Source: Brevibacterium yomogidense
GTDB lineage: Bacteria > Actinomycetota > Actinomycetes > Actinomycetales > Brevibacteriaceae
DNA: 64,000 nt
Assembly: GCF_900163715.1 (NCBI RefSeq)
Contig: NZ_FWFF01000003.1
Span: 62,001-126,000, forward strand
Reading direction: 5' to 3'
Within the stretch, counting starts at the first letter, position 1, and every line of letters begins with the position of its first letter. The position numbers were made by a program, and so were the translations under genes. Under the pieces are notes generated by a model, which saw only the letters and a program-made list of their open reading frames with translations, had not been told where the DNA came from and did no database searches. Shown in pieces: positions 17,407-25,041 of the stretch.

Positions 17407-19644
17407 GTGGCAGCAGCCGTAGAGGATCAGAGTCCCCCGCCGGGCCCCGACGCCCACACCGAGCCGGCCGGCAAGCGCTCACCCGTCAACTGGCCGGTCT
17501 TCATCGGCTCAGCCGTCATCATCGTCGCGTTCGTCCTGTGGGCGGCGCTCCTGCCGGGACAGGCGGAGACCGTGATCTTCGGCGCGATGGGCTGGATCGC
17601 GACGAACTTCGGCTGGTACTACGTGCTGACTGCCACCATCGTGGTGGTGTTCGTCCTCATCGTCGCGTTCTCCCGCGTGGGTCGCACGAAGATGGGGCCG
17701 GACCACTCCAAGCCGAAGTTCAACATGTTCACCTGGGCCGCGATGCTGTTCGCCGCCGGCATCGGCGTCGACCTCATGTTCTTCGGCATCTCCGGACCCG
17801 CCACGAACTTCCTCACGCCGCCTGACGTCGAAGCGATGTCCCCCGAAGCGGCCCGCTGGGCACCGATCTGGACGATCTTCCACTACGGCATCCCCGGCTG
17901 GGCGATGTACGCGCTCATGGGCATGGCCTTCGGCCTCTTCGCCTACCGCTACCACCTGCCGCTCAGCATCCGGTCCGCCCTCGCCCCGATCTTCGGCAAG
18001 CGGATCCACGGCCCCATCGGCCACTCGGTGGAGATCGCCGCGACGATCGGCACGATCTTCGGAATCTCCGTGTCGCTGGGCATCGGCGTCGTCTTCCTGA
18101 ACTTCGGCCTGTCCTCGATGTTCGGCATCCCGACCTCGATCGGCATCCAGATCGCGATCATGGCACTGGCCGTCTTCATCACGATCCTGTCGACCGTCTC
18201 CGGCGTCGACAAGGGCATCCGTCGCCTGTCAGAGCTGAACGTGTTCCTCGCAGTCATCCTCATGCTGTGGGTGCTGTTCTCCGGCCAGACGGCCCACCTG
18301 CTCAACGCCCTGGTCCAGAACATCGGCGACTTCTTCTCCGGCTTCCCGTCGATGATGATGAACACCTTCGCGCACGAGACCGGTTCGCCGGACTACCCGG
18401 CGGATCAGTGGATGGCCGACTGGACGCTGTTCTTCTGGGCCTGGTGGATCGCCTGGGCGCCGTTCGTCAGCCTCTTCCTCGCCCGCATCTCCCGCGGACG
18501 CACGCTGCGCCAGTTCGTGATCGGCGTCCTGCTGATCCCCTTCGCCTTCATCCTGCTGTGGGTCTCGATCTTCGGCAATGCGGCCCTGACCTTCTTCAAG
18601 GCCGGGGACGAGGAGTTCATGAATCTGGCGGTGGAACTGCCCGAATCCGGGTTCTTCAACCTGCTGGAGCAGTACCCGGGCTCCCTGTTCACCGTGGGTC
18701 TCGCGGTCGTCACGGGCCTGTTCTTCTATGTCACCTCCGCGGACTCCGGTTCCCTGGTGATGGCGAACATGACGTCGAAGGCGTCCGTCAAGGACTCCGA
18801 CGGCGCTCCGTGGCTGCGGATCGTCTGGGCGGTCATCACCGGCGCCCTGACCCTCTCCATGCTGTTCATCGACGGCGTCTACACGCTGCAGGCGGCGACC
18901 GTCGTGGTCGGCCTGCCGCTGTCGATCGTCGTCTACCTGGTGATGTTCAGCCTGTTCAAAGTGCTGAGGTCCGAGCGCCTGACCCTGGACTCCCAGATCG
19001 CGTCCATGCCGGATGTGCTCAACAGCCGGATCCGTGAGGGCGGCGAACGCGGCAGCTGGCGCCAGCGGCTCACGCGCCGGATGTCGTATGCCTCCGCACC
19101 GCAGATCACCCGCTACGTCAACAACGTCGCGGCACCGGCGGTCGAGGAGGTCGCCGCGGAGCTTCAGAAGCTCGGGGCAGACGTCCACTGCCATCGCGGC
19201 GAGCACTCCGACTACCCGATCCCCCACATCGACCTCACGGTCCACTTCCCGGAGCAGGAGGACTTCAAGTACCAGGCGTACCCCGTCGCCTACCCGGTGC
19301 CCAGCTTCGCCGCGAACCTCGCGGTCACGAAGGACGTCTACTTCCAGCTCGAGGTCTTCTCCGCGACCGGTTCCCGCGGACAGGACATCATGGGGTACAC
19401 GAAGGACCAGGTCATCTCCGACGTGCTCGACGCCTATGACGCCCACGTCGCGTTCATGACGCTGACCGGGGACAAGGGAGCACCCGCCGCGCGGATGGAC
19501 TCCGAAATCCCGGATCAGTGGTGGGACACAGACCAGGCGGTCGTCGACGAACTCGACACCGACGAATCCGCAGCAGCAACCCCAGCAGCAACCCCAGCAG
19601 CACCCGACGAATCCGCAGCACCTGCAGAAGGAGAATCGCGATGA
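17407..19644 (+). CDS. betT: BCCT-family choline/betaine transporter
   Basis: 745 aa from GTG at 17407. Twelve hydrophobic segments occupy roughly residues 25-510; the family's tryptophan-rich segment is clear (WTLFFWAWWIAWAPFVSLFLAR with ISRGRT). A cytosolic C-terminal domain of about 200 residues follows, longer than in BetP and similar in layout to BetT, ending in an Ala/Pro/Glu tail with repeated ATPAA and DESAA. It imports choline or betaine driven by an ion gradient. Its stop overlaps the aldehyde dehydrogenase start (ATGA), so choline is the likely cargo. The C-terminal domain probably senses osmolarity. Confidence 0.92.
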   Translation: MAAAVEDQSPPPGPDAHTEPAGKRSPVNWPVFIGSAVIIVAFVLWAALLPGQAETVIFGAMGWIATNFGWYYVLTATIVVVFVLIVAFSRVGRTKMGPDHSKPKFNMFTWAAMLFAAGIGVDLMFFGISGPATNFLTPPDVEAMSPEAARWAPIWTIFHYGIPGWAMYALMGMAFGLFAYRYHLPLSIRSALAPIFGKRIHGPIGHSVEIAATIGTIFGISVSLGIGVVFLNFGLSSMFGIPTSIGIQIAIMALAVFITILSTVSGVDKGIRRLSELNVFLAVILMLWVLFSGQTAHLLNALVQNIGDFFSGFPSMMMNTFAHETGSPDYPADQWMADWTLFFWAWWIAWAPFVSLFLARISRGRTLRQFVIGVLLIPFAFILLWVSIFGNAALTFFKAGDEEFMNLAVELPESGFFNLLEQYPGSLFTVGLAVVTGLFFYVTSADSGSLVMANMTSKASVKDSDGAPWLRIVWAVITGALTLSMLFIDGVYTLQAATVVVGLPLSIVVYLVMFSLFKVLRSERLTLDSQIASMPDVLNSRIREGGERGSWRQRLTRRMSYASAPQITRYVNNVAAPAVEEVAAELQKLGADVHCHRGEHSDYPIPHIDLTVHFPEQEDFKYQAYPVAYPVPSFAANLAVTKDVYFQLEVFSATGSRGQDIMGYTKDQVISDVLDAYDAHVAFMTLTGDKGAPAARMDSEIPDQWWDTDQAVVDELDTDESAAATPAATPAAPDESAAPAEGESR

Positions 19645-21131
19645 CGACATCCGACGCAACCACCCTGTACATCGACGGATCCTGGGTCGCCTCGTCCGAC
19701 GGAGGCACCCGCACGGTGACCTGCCCGGCCGACGGCGCCGAGGTCGGGGTCGTCTCCGAGGCCACGCCTGAGGACGTCGAGCGAGCCATCGCGGCCGCGC
19801 GCCGCGCCTTCGACGACGGCGTCTGGGCCGACCGGCCCGCATCCGAGCGCGGCGACCTCCTGCTGCGCGTCGCAGACGGCATAACCGCGCGCAAGGACGA
19901 CTTCGCCCGCGCAGAGGCCCTGGACACCGGCAAGCGGCTGGTCGAGGCCGAAGGCGACATGGACGACATCGCCTCAGCCTTCCGCTACTTCGGGAAGATC
20001 GCGGATCAGAATCCGGGTCGCCTGGTCGACGCGGGCGATTCGTCCGTGATCTCCCGCGTCGTCTACGAGCCCGTGGGCGTCTGCGGGATGATCACCCCGT
20101 GGAACTTCCCGCTACTGCAGGCGTCCTGGAAGGTCGCCCCCGCGCTGGCCGCCGGCAACTCGTTTATCCTCAAGCCTGCGGAACTCACCCCGCACACGTC
20201 GATGCTCCTCATGGAGGTGCTCGAAGCGGCAGGCCTGCCCGCTGGCGTGGCGAACCTGGTGCTGGGCGCCGGCGGCACCGTGGGGGCGCCCCTCTCCACT
20301 CACCCGGACATCGACCTGGTGTCCTTCACAGGCGGCGCCGTCACCGGTCGGAAGATCTCCGAATCCGCGGCCGCGACGGTGAAGAAGGTCGCCCTGGAGC
20401 TGGGCGGCAAGAACCCGAACGTCGTCTTCGCCGACGCCGATTTCGAGGCGGCGGTCGACAATGCGCTGACCGCCGCATTCCTGGATTCCGGGCTCGTGTG
20501 CTCGGCCGGCACGCGCCTGATCGTGCAGGACACGATCGCAGAGCGCTTCGTCGACGAGCTGGTCAGCCGTGCTGAGGGCATCGTCATGGGCGGCCCGTTC
20601 GACGAGAAGGCGGAGACCGGACCGCTCATCTCGCAGGAGCACCGCGACAAGGTCACCGACTACGTCACGCGCGGCGTCGAGGCCGGCGCGCGCCTGCGGG
20701 TCGGCGGTCACTGGGGCGGCGAGGAGCACGCGAACGGCTTCTTCTACGCCCCGACGGTCCTGGACCAGTGCACCCGCGACAACCCCGCCGTGATCGAGGA
20801 GGGCTTCGGTCCCGTCATCACCGTGGAGACCTTCTCCACTGAGGCGGAGGCGATCCAGACCGCCAACCACACCGAGTACGGGCTCGCAGGTGCCGTGTGG
20901 ACCTCGGACGCGGGTGTCGCCAACCGCGTCTCGCGCAAGCTGCGCCACGGCACGATCTGGATCAACGACTACCACCCCTACCTGCCGCAGGCGGAGTGGG
21001 GCGGCTTCAAGCAGTCCGGGATCGGCCGTGAGCTCGGCCCGTCCGGCATGGGCGAGTACGTCGAGCCCAAGCACATCTACCAGAACACCGAGCCGGCCCC
21101 GGCCGACTGGTTCCCGCGCAAGGAAGGATGA
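19641..21131 (+). CDS. betB: Betaine-aldehyde dehydrogenase
   Basis: 496 aa. Oxidises betaine aldehyde to glycine betaine with NAD(P)+. ATG at 19641 is preceded by GGAG and overlaps the transporter stop by 4 bases. The conserved TPWNFP is at 152-157, Glu253 in LELGGKNPN is the general base, and Cys287 in DSGLVCSAGTRL is the nucleophile. Placement between a choline transporter and choline oxidase fixes the assignment. Length is normal. Confidence 0.93.
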   Translation: MTTSDATTLYIDGSWVASSDGGTRTVTCPADGAEVGVVSEATPEDVERAIAAARRAFDDGVWADRPASERGDLLLRVADGITARKDDFARAEALDTGKRLVEAEGDMDDIASAFRYFGKIADQNPGRLVDAGDSSVISRVVYEPVGVCGMITPWNFPLLQASWKVAPALAAGNSFILKPAELTPHTSMLLMEVLEAAGLPAGVANLVLGAGGTVGAPLSTHPDIDLVSFTGGAVTGRKISESAAATVKKVALELGGKNPNVVFADADFEAAVDNALTAAFLDSGLVCSAGTRLIVQDTIAERFVDELVSRAEGIVMGGPFDEKAETGPLISQEHRDKVTDYVTRGVEAGARLRVGGHWGGEEHANGFFYAPTVLDQCTRDNPAVIEEGFGPVITVETFSTEAEAIQTANHTEYGLAGAVWTSDAGVANRVSRKLRHGTIWINDYHPYLPQAEWGGFKQSGIGRELGPSGMGEYVEPKHIYQNTEPAPADWFPRKEG

Positions 21132-21140
21132 GGAGCACAG

Positions 21141-22721
21141 ATGATCGACGACATGACATCGGAGAATCCCGTTCGCGAATACGACTACGTGGTCATCGGT
21201 GGAGGATCGGCGGGCGCCGCGGTCGCCGCACGACTCAGTGAGGACACGGACGTCACGGTCGCGCTGCTGGAGGCCGGCCCCCACGACCAGGACCATGCCG
21301 AGGTCCTGGACCTCAAGCGCTGGCCGGAGCTGCTGGAGTCCGGGCTGGACTGGGACTACCCGATCGAGCCGCAGGAGAACGGCAACTCGTTCATGCGCCA
21401 CGCGCGCGCCAAGGTGCTGGGCGGCTGCTCGTCGCACAACTCCTGCATCGCGTTCCACCCGCCGGCCGAGGACCTGGACCTGTGGGTCGAGCTGGGCGCG
21501 GAGGGCTGGGATGCGGAGAACATCCTCCCGCTCCTCAAGCGCCTGGAGACCAATGCGCGCGGCGGCGAGAAGCACGGGACCGCCGGCCCGGTGCACCTCA
21601 TGGATGTGCCGCCCGAGGACCCGATCGGCGTCGCGGTGCTGGACGCCTGCGAGCAGGCCGGTATCCCCCGCGCCGTCTTCAACGACGGCGAGACCGTGGT
21701 GAACGGCGCCGGATTCTTCCAGATCAACCGGAAGGCCGACGGCACGCGCTCCTCCTCGTCGGTGTCCTACCTGCACCCGATCCAGGATGAGCGGAAGAAC
21801 CTGGACATCCTCACCGGGCACTGGGTCATGCGCCTGCTGTTCGAGGGCGACCGCGCGGTGGGCGTCGAGTACGTCGACAACTCGTTCGACCGGTCGTCCG
21901 TGCTGCGGGCGACGCGTGAGATCGTGCTGAGCGCCGGTGCGATCGATACGCCGAAGCTGCTCATGCTCTCAGGCATCGGACCGGCCGACCACCTGCGCGA
22001 GTTCGGCATCGATGTCCGGGTCGACTCCCCCGGTGTGGGGTCGAACCTGCAGGATCACCCGGAAGCGGTGATCTCGTGGGAAACGAAGGAGCCGATGGTC
22101 CGCGACGCCACCCAGTGGTGGGAGATCGGCATCTTCGCAGCCACGCAGGACGGGCTGGATCTGCCGGACCTCATGATGCACTACGGCAGTGTGCCCTTCG
22201 ATATGCACACGCGTCGCCAGGGCTACCCCACCTCGCCGGAGTCCTTCGCGCTGACCCCCAATGTCACGCACGCGAAGTCCCGCGGCACGGTGCGTCTGCG
22301 GTCGCTGGACTACCGCGACAAGCCGAAGGTCGACCCGCGGTACTTCACGGATGAGGAGGGCCACGACATGCGCGTGGCCGTCGCGGGCATCAAGAGGGCC
22401 CGCGAGATCATCGCCCAGCCGGCGATGGCCGACAAGGTCAGCCGCGAGCTGTTCCCGGGCGAGGACGTGCAGACCGATGAGCAGATCGCGGAGTACGTCT
22501 CGAAGACGCACAACACGGTCTACCACCCCGCCGGCTCCTGCCGGATGGGTGCGGTCGATGACGACATGTCGCCGCTGGATCCCCAGCTGCGGGTCAAGGG
22601 CGTGTCCGGACTGCGCGTGGTCGATGCCTCGGCCATGCCGCAGCTGCCGGCGGTGAACCCGAACATCACCGTGATGCTGATGGGCGAGCGCGCATCGGAC
22701 CTCATCAAGGCCGACCGGTGA
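21141..22721 (+). CDS. codA: Choline oxidase (GMC flavoenzyme)
   Basis: 526 aa; the start at 21141 has GAGGAG upstream. The FAD-binding GGGSAGAAVAARLSED is N-terminal. The active-site residues of Arthrobacter globiformis choline oxidase are conserved with a small offset: His99 for covalent FAD attachment and Ser101 (SSHNSCIAF), Glu308 (DHPEAV; Glu312 there), His347 (MMHYGS; 351), His462 (VYHPAG; 466) and Asn506 (VNPNIT; 510). That favours an O2-using oxidase that makes H2O2 and can carry choline through to betaine, over a membrane choline dehydrogenase (BetA). The oxidase call is inference from residues. Confidence 0.88.
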   Translation: MIDDMTSENPVREYDYVVIGGGSAGAAVAARLSEDTDVTVALLEAGPHDQDHAEVLDLKRWPELLESGLDWDYPIEPQENGNSFMRHARAKVLGGCSSHNSCIAFHPPAEDLDLWVELGAEGWDAENILPLLKRLETNARGGEKHGTAGPVHLMDVPPEDPIGVAVLDACEQAGIPRAVFNDGETVVNGAGFFQINRKADGTRSSSSVSYLHPIQDERKNLDILTGHWVMRLLFEGDRAVGVEYVDNSFDRSSVLRATREIVLSAGAIDTPKLLMLSGIGPADHLREFGIDVRVDSPGVGSNLQDHPEAVISWETKEPMVRDATQWWEIGIFAATQDGLDLPDLMMHYGSVPFDMHTRRQGYPTSPESFALTPNVTHAKSRGTVRLRSLDYRDKPKVDPRYFTDEEGHDMRVAVAGIKRAREIIAQPAMADKVSRELFPGEDVQTDEQIAEYVSKTHNTVYHPAGSCRMGAVDDDMSPLDPQLRVKGVSGLRVVDASAMPQLPAVNPNITVMLMGERASDLIKADR

Positions 22722-22754
22722 GCCTCAGCACGGAGGGGTGAGCCTCAGCACGGA
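22717..22754. repeat. Two direct 18-bp repeats at the end of codA
   Basis: GGTGAGCCTCAGCACGGA occurs at 22717-22734 and 22737-22754, separated by GG. The first copy contains the codA stop codon. It looks like a small tandem duplication. Confidence 0.7.
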
Positions 22755-22796
22755 ACGCGGTGCGGCCGGGTGACCGACTGACCGGCTGCACGCAGA

Positions 22797-22840
22797 CGAA
22801 CGGCGGGGTGGGAGCAGATCTGCTCGCACCCCGCCGTTCG
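22797..22840. terminator. 44-bp near-perfect palindrome ending the betaine operon
   Basis: CGAACGGCGGGGTG (22797-22810) pairs with CACCCCGCCGTTCG (22827-22840). The interior GAGCAGATCTGCTC is also self-complementary, leaving a single G-G mismatch on each side. It lies between convergent codA and the DinB gene and probably terminates both. Confidence 0.8.
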
Positions 22841-22864
22841 CGTGTCCGCTGCGCGTGCGCGCGC

Positions 22865-23395
22865 TCAGCCGTCGACGTCGTGCAGGTGGTGCTCGAGGTC
22901 GTGGACTAAGTACCGGCTGAGCGTCGCGACGGTGAAGGTGAAGCCGTCGCTGCGCTGGCCGGTGCGGTCCCAGTCGCCGTCGGTCACTCGGTCGAACACC
23001 GCCGCCGAGGCCCCAGTCCCCTGCTCGATCTCCCGCGCCACCTGCGCGGGGTCGGCTGCCCAGAACTCACCGCGCACGGCCTCGGCTTCGCCGTCGTAGT
23101 CCGCGAATGTGGGGTTCTGCGCGTCGAGCATCGCGGTGATGCGCTCTCCCAGAGCGATGGCGAGGTCTCGGGAGTGGCCCGCGTACTCGAGCGGTGACCA
23201 CACGCCGTCGCGTGGTCGCACGGCTGCGTCGTCCCTCCTCAGCACGGCGTTCCACCGGGACGGCAGGGCGAGGAGTCGCTGCGCGGTTGTCGCGGGATCG
23301 TGCGGTGCGTAGCCGCACTGCTCGCATCCCTCGTCGATCACGAAGGTCCAGTCACGGGTGTCGGTCTCTGCGGGAGGCGGGGCGTGTTCAGTCAT
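22865..23395 (-). CDS. DinB-family protein
   Basis: 176 aa from ATG at 23395. The DinB/mycothiol-S-transferase-like four-helix fold is indicated by PLEYAGHSRDLAI and the C-terminal LVHDLEHHLHDV, which supply the metal-binding histidines. In actinobacteria, members often act as mycothiol-dependent enzymes, but the substrate cannot be read here. An early Cys pair (CEQCGYAP) is unusual and could bind a second metal. It reads divergently from the DUF262 pair. Confidence 0.78.
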   Translation of the reverse strand: MTEHAPPPAETDTRDWTFVIDEGCEQCGYAPHDPATTAQRLLALPSRWNAVLRRDDAAVRPRDGVWSPLEYAGHSRDLAIALGERITAMLDAQNPTFADYDGEAEAVRGEFWAADPAQVAREIEQGTGASAAVFDRVTDGDWDRTGQRSDGFTFTVATLSRYLVHDLEHHLHDVDG

Positions 23396-23514
23396 ACCTC
23401 CCACTATGCCCCGCCACGTCGAGGCAGCTTGTCTCAGCTGTGCTCCGAGTCTGCGCTTCGCATGATGGTCTTCGTTGCCTGACCTGCACGTCACGCCATA
23501 TTTCGTATGACAGC

Positions 23515-25041
23515 ATGGCGAGCATGAGCGCGCAGAGCACCTCGACTATCGACCCACATCTCGGGGATCCGCAGCTGACTGCGTCTGTCGAATCCGTCAA
23601 GGACATCTTGGCGACCCTGCGCCCGAATATCCCGTCCTACCAGCGTCCGTACGCGTGGACTGCGAAGAACGTCACTGAGTTGGTCGACGACATCAGACGA
23701 TTCCGCCCGTCGGGCCGATACCGAATCGGCACGTTCATCCTCAATCACTCGGCAGAGGACGATTCCGACCACTGTTCACGCCGTCCGCGTCCGAACATCG
23801 TCGACGGTCAGCAGCGCTATCTCAGCTTCGCCCTCATCGCTCATGCGCTGCTCTCTCGCGCGTCCGACCTGACGGACCGCTTCATCGAAGACCTCAGCAC
23901 CGCAGTCGATGGCATCTCCATACCTCGGCGACGGGACGATCGAACCGGCCACAATCTGCGTGCCAACCACGACCATCTCCGTACGATCGTCAGCCGCTGG
24001 AGCCCGGACGAACTCAACGACTTCACGGAGTTCTTCCTCAATGACTGCGATGTCGTTGTCCTCAGAGTCCGCGACTTGGATGCAGCGTTCCAGATGTTCG
24101 ACTCGCAGAATACTCGCGGCCGTCCTCTCTTCCCCACTGACCTCCTCAAGGCCCACCACTTGCGAGAGTTCAGCAGGACGGACCCCTCGCGGGGCTCCGT
24201 CCTGGAAGCGGTTCGCGAGTGGGAGCAGGTTCCTCCTGCAGAGATCAACCACGTGATCGCAGCGGTCCTGTTCCCGATCAAACAGTGGACCGTGAATCGG
24301 CCGATGCCCCGAGACGGCTTCAGCCCGCACGACGTGGACCTCTTCAAAGGCATACGCGAAGACGCACAGGGAAATGGTCGCTACCGGTGGGCGCACCCAG
24401 TGCTCCTGGCGAAGGCCGCAGTCGATCGCTTCCACTCCGACAACTCCACCCTGCTGCGTCACGGGGTCGTCGACGCGTTGGACTTCCCCTTCCAGATCAC
24501 CCAACCAGTGATAGACGGCGAGATGTTCTTCAGGATGGTCAGTCACTACGTGAGTGAGGCTCGGCGCGCGGGGATCGCCGGCGACGCGTCGTCTCCCGGT
24601 GCAGAAGCCGGCGACGATCGTGACCCGCGACTCGCCGAGGTGCACGAGATGCTGGACGCGATGCCGCCAGGAACCGGATACCGCTACGTCCGTGAACTGT
24701 TCGACTGTCTGCTCATGGCCTACCTCGACCGCTTCGGATGGTACGACGTGGAACACGCGGCACTCTTCCTCGCACGGTATGCGTACCTTCTCAGAGTGCA
24801 CTTGCAGAGGGTGTATCCCGCGTCCGTGGACATCCACGCCAGACGTGGCCACGACAGGATCCCCGACGCAGACGGAAACCTGTTCGCCGACATCGTCCAT
24901 GCGCTCGATCCGCGTTCCATCCTGGACCGGCCGCTCCCCTCAGTCGACGAGGCTGGCTCGGAACCCCTCCGCCGGCTGTACGGGCTGATCCTGGATACCG
25001 CAGAGCGCGACGAGGAGACTCAGCGCGAGGGGATCCGATGA
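23515..25041 (+). CDS. DUF262 protein A (candidate defence protein)
   Basis: 508 aa. The DUF262 (GmrS-like ParB-fold) domain is N-terminal: NIPSYQRPYAWTAKNVTELVDDI at residues 38-60, then IVDGQQR at 95-101, the nucleotide-hydrolysis motif of the family. A later FDSQNTRGRPLFPTDLLKAHHL block is also typical. No DUF1524 HNH-like end is evident. It is translationally coupled (ATGA) to a second, longer DUF262 gene. DUF262 proteins include the type IV restriction enzyme GmrSD; function here is inferred. ATG at 23524 is an alternative start. Confidence 0.82.
   Translation: MASMSAQSTSTIDPHLGDPQLTASVESVKDILATLRPNIPSYQRPYAWTAKNVTELVDDIRRFRPSGRYRIGTFILNHSAEDDSDHCSRRPRPNIVDGQQRYLSFALIAHALLSRASDLTDRFIEDLSTAVDGISIPRRRDDRTGHNLRANHDHLRTIVSRWSPDELNDFTEFFLNDCDVVVLRVRDLDAAFQMFDSQNTRGRPLFPTDLLKAHHLREFSRTDPSRGSVLEAVREWEQVPPAEINHVIAAVLFPIKQWTVNRPMPRDGFSPHDVDLFKGIREDAQGNGRYRWAHPVLLAKAAVDRFHSDNSTLLRHGVVDALDFPFQITQPVIDGEMFFRMVSHYVSEARRAGIAGDASSPGAEAGDDRDPRLAEVHEMLDAMPPGTGYRYVRELFDCLLMAYLDRFGWYDVEHAALFLARYAYLLRVHLQRVYPASVDIHARRGHDRIPDADGNLFADIVHALDPRSILDRPLPSVDEAGSEPLRRLYGLILDTAERDEETQREGIR

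Noticed and set aside
18229..19842. 537-codon minus-strand frame opposite the BCCT transporter
   Set aside because: Antisense shadow; composition is low-complexity and the plus strand encodes a complete recognised protein.
20112..21821. 569-codon minus-strand frame across betB and codA
   Set aside because: Spans two overlapping conserved genes on the other strand and has no recognisable motif.
21141..22721. Choline dehydrogenase (BetA) as the product name
   Set aside because: The choline oxidase set of residues, including the covalent-FAD His, fits better, though only assay can settle it.
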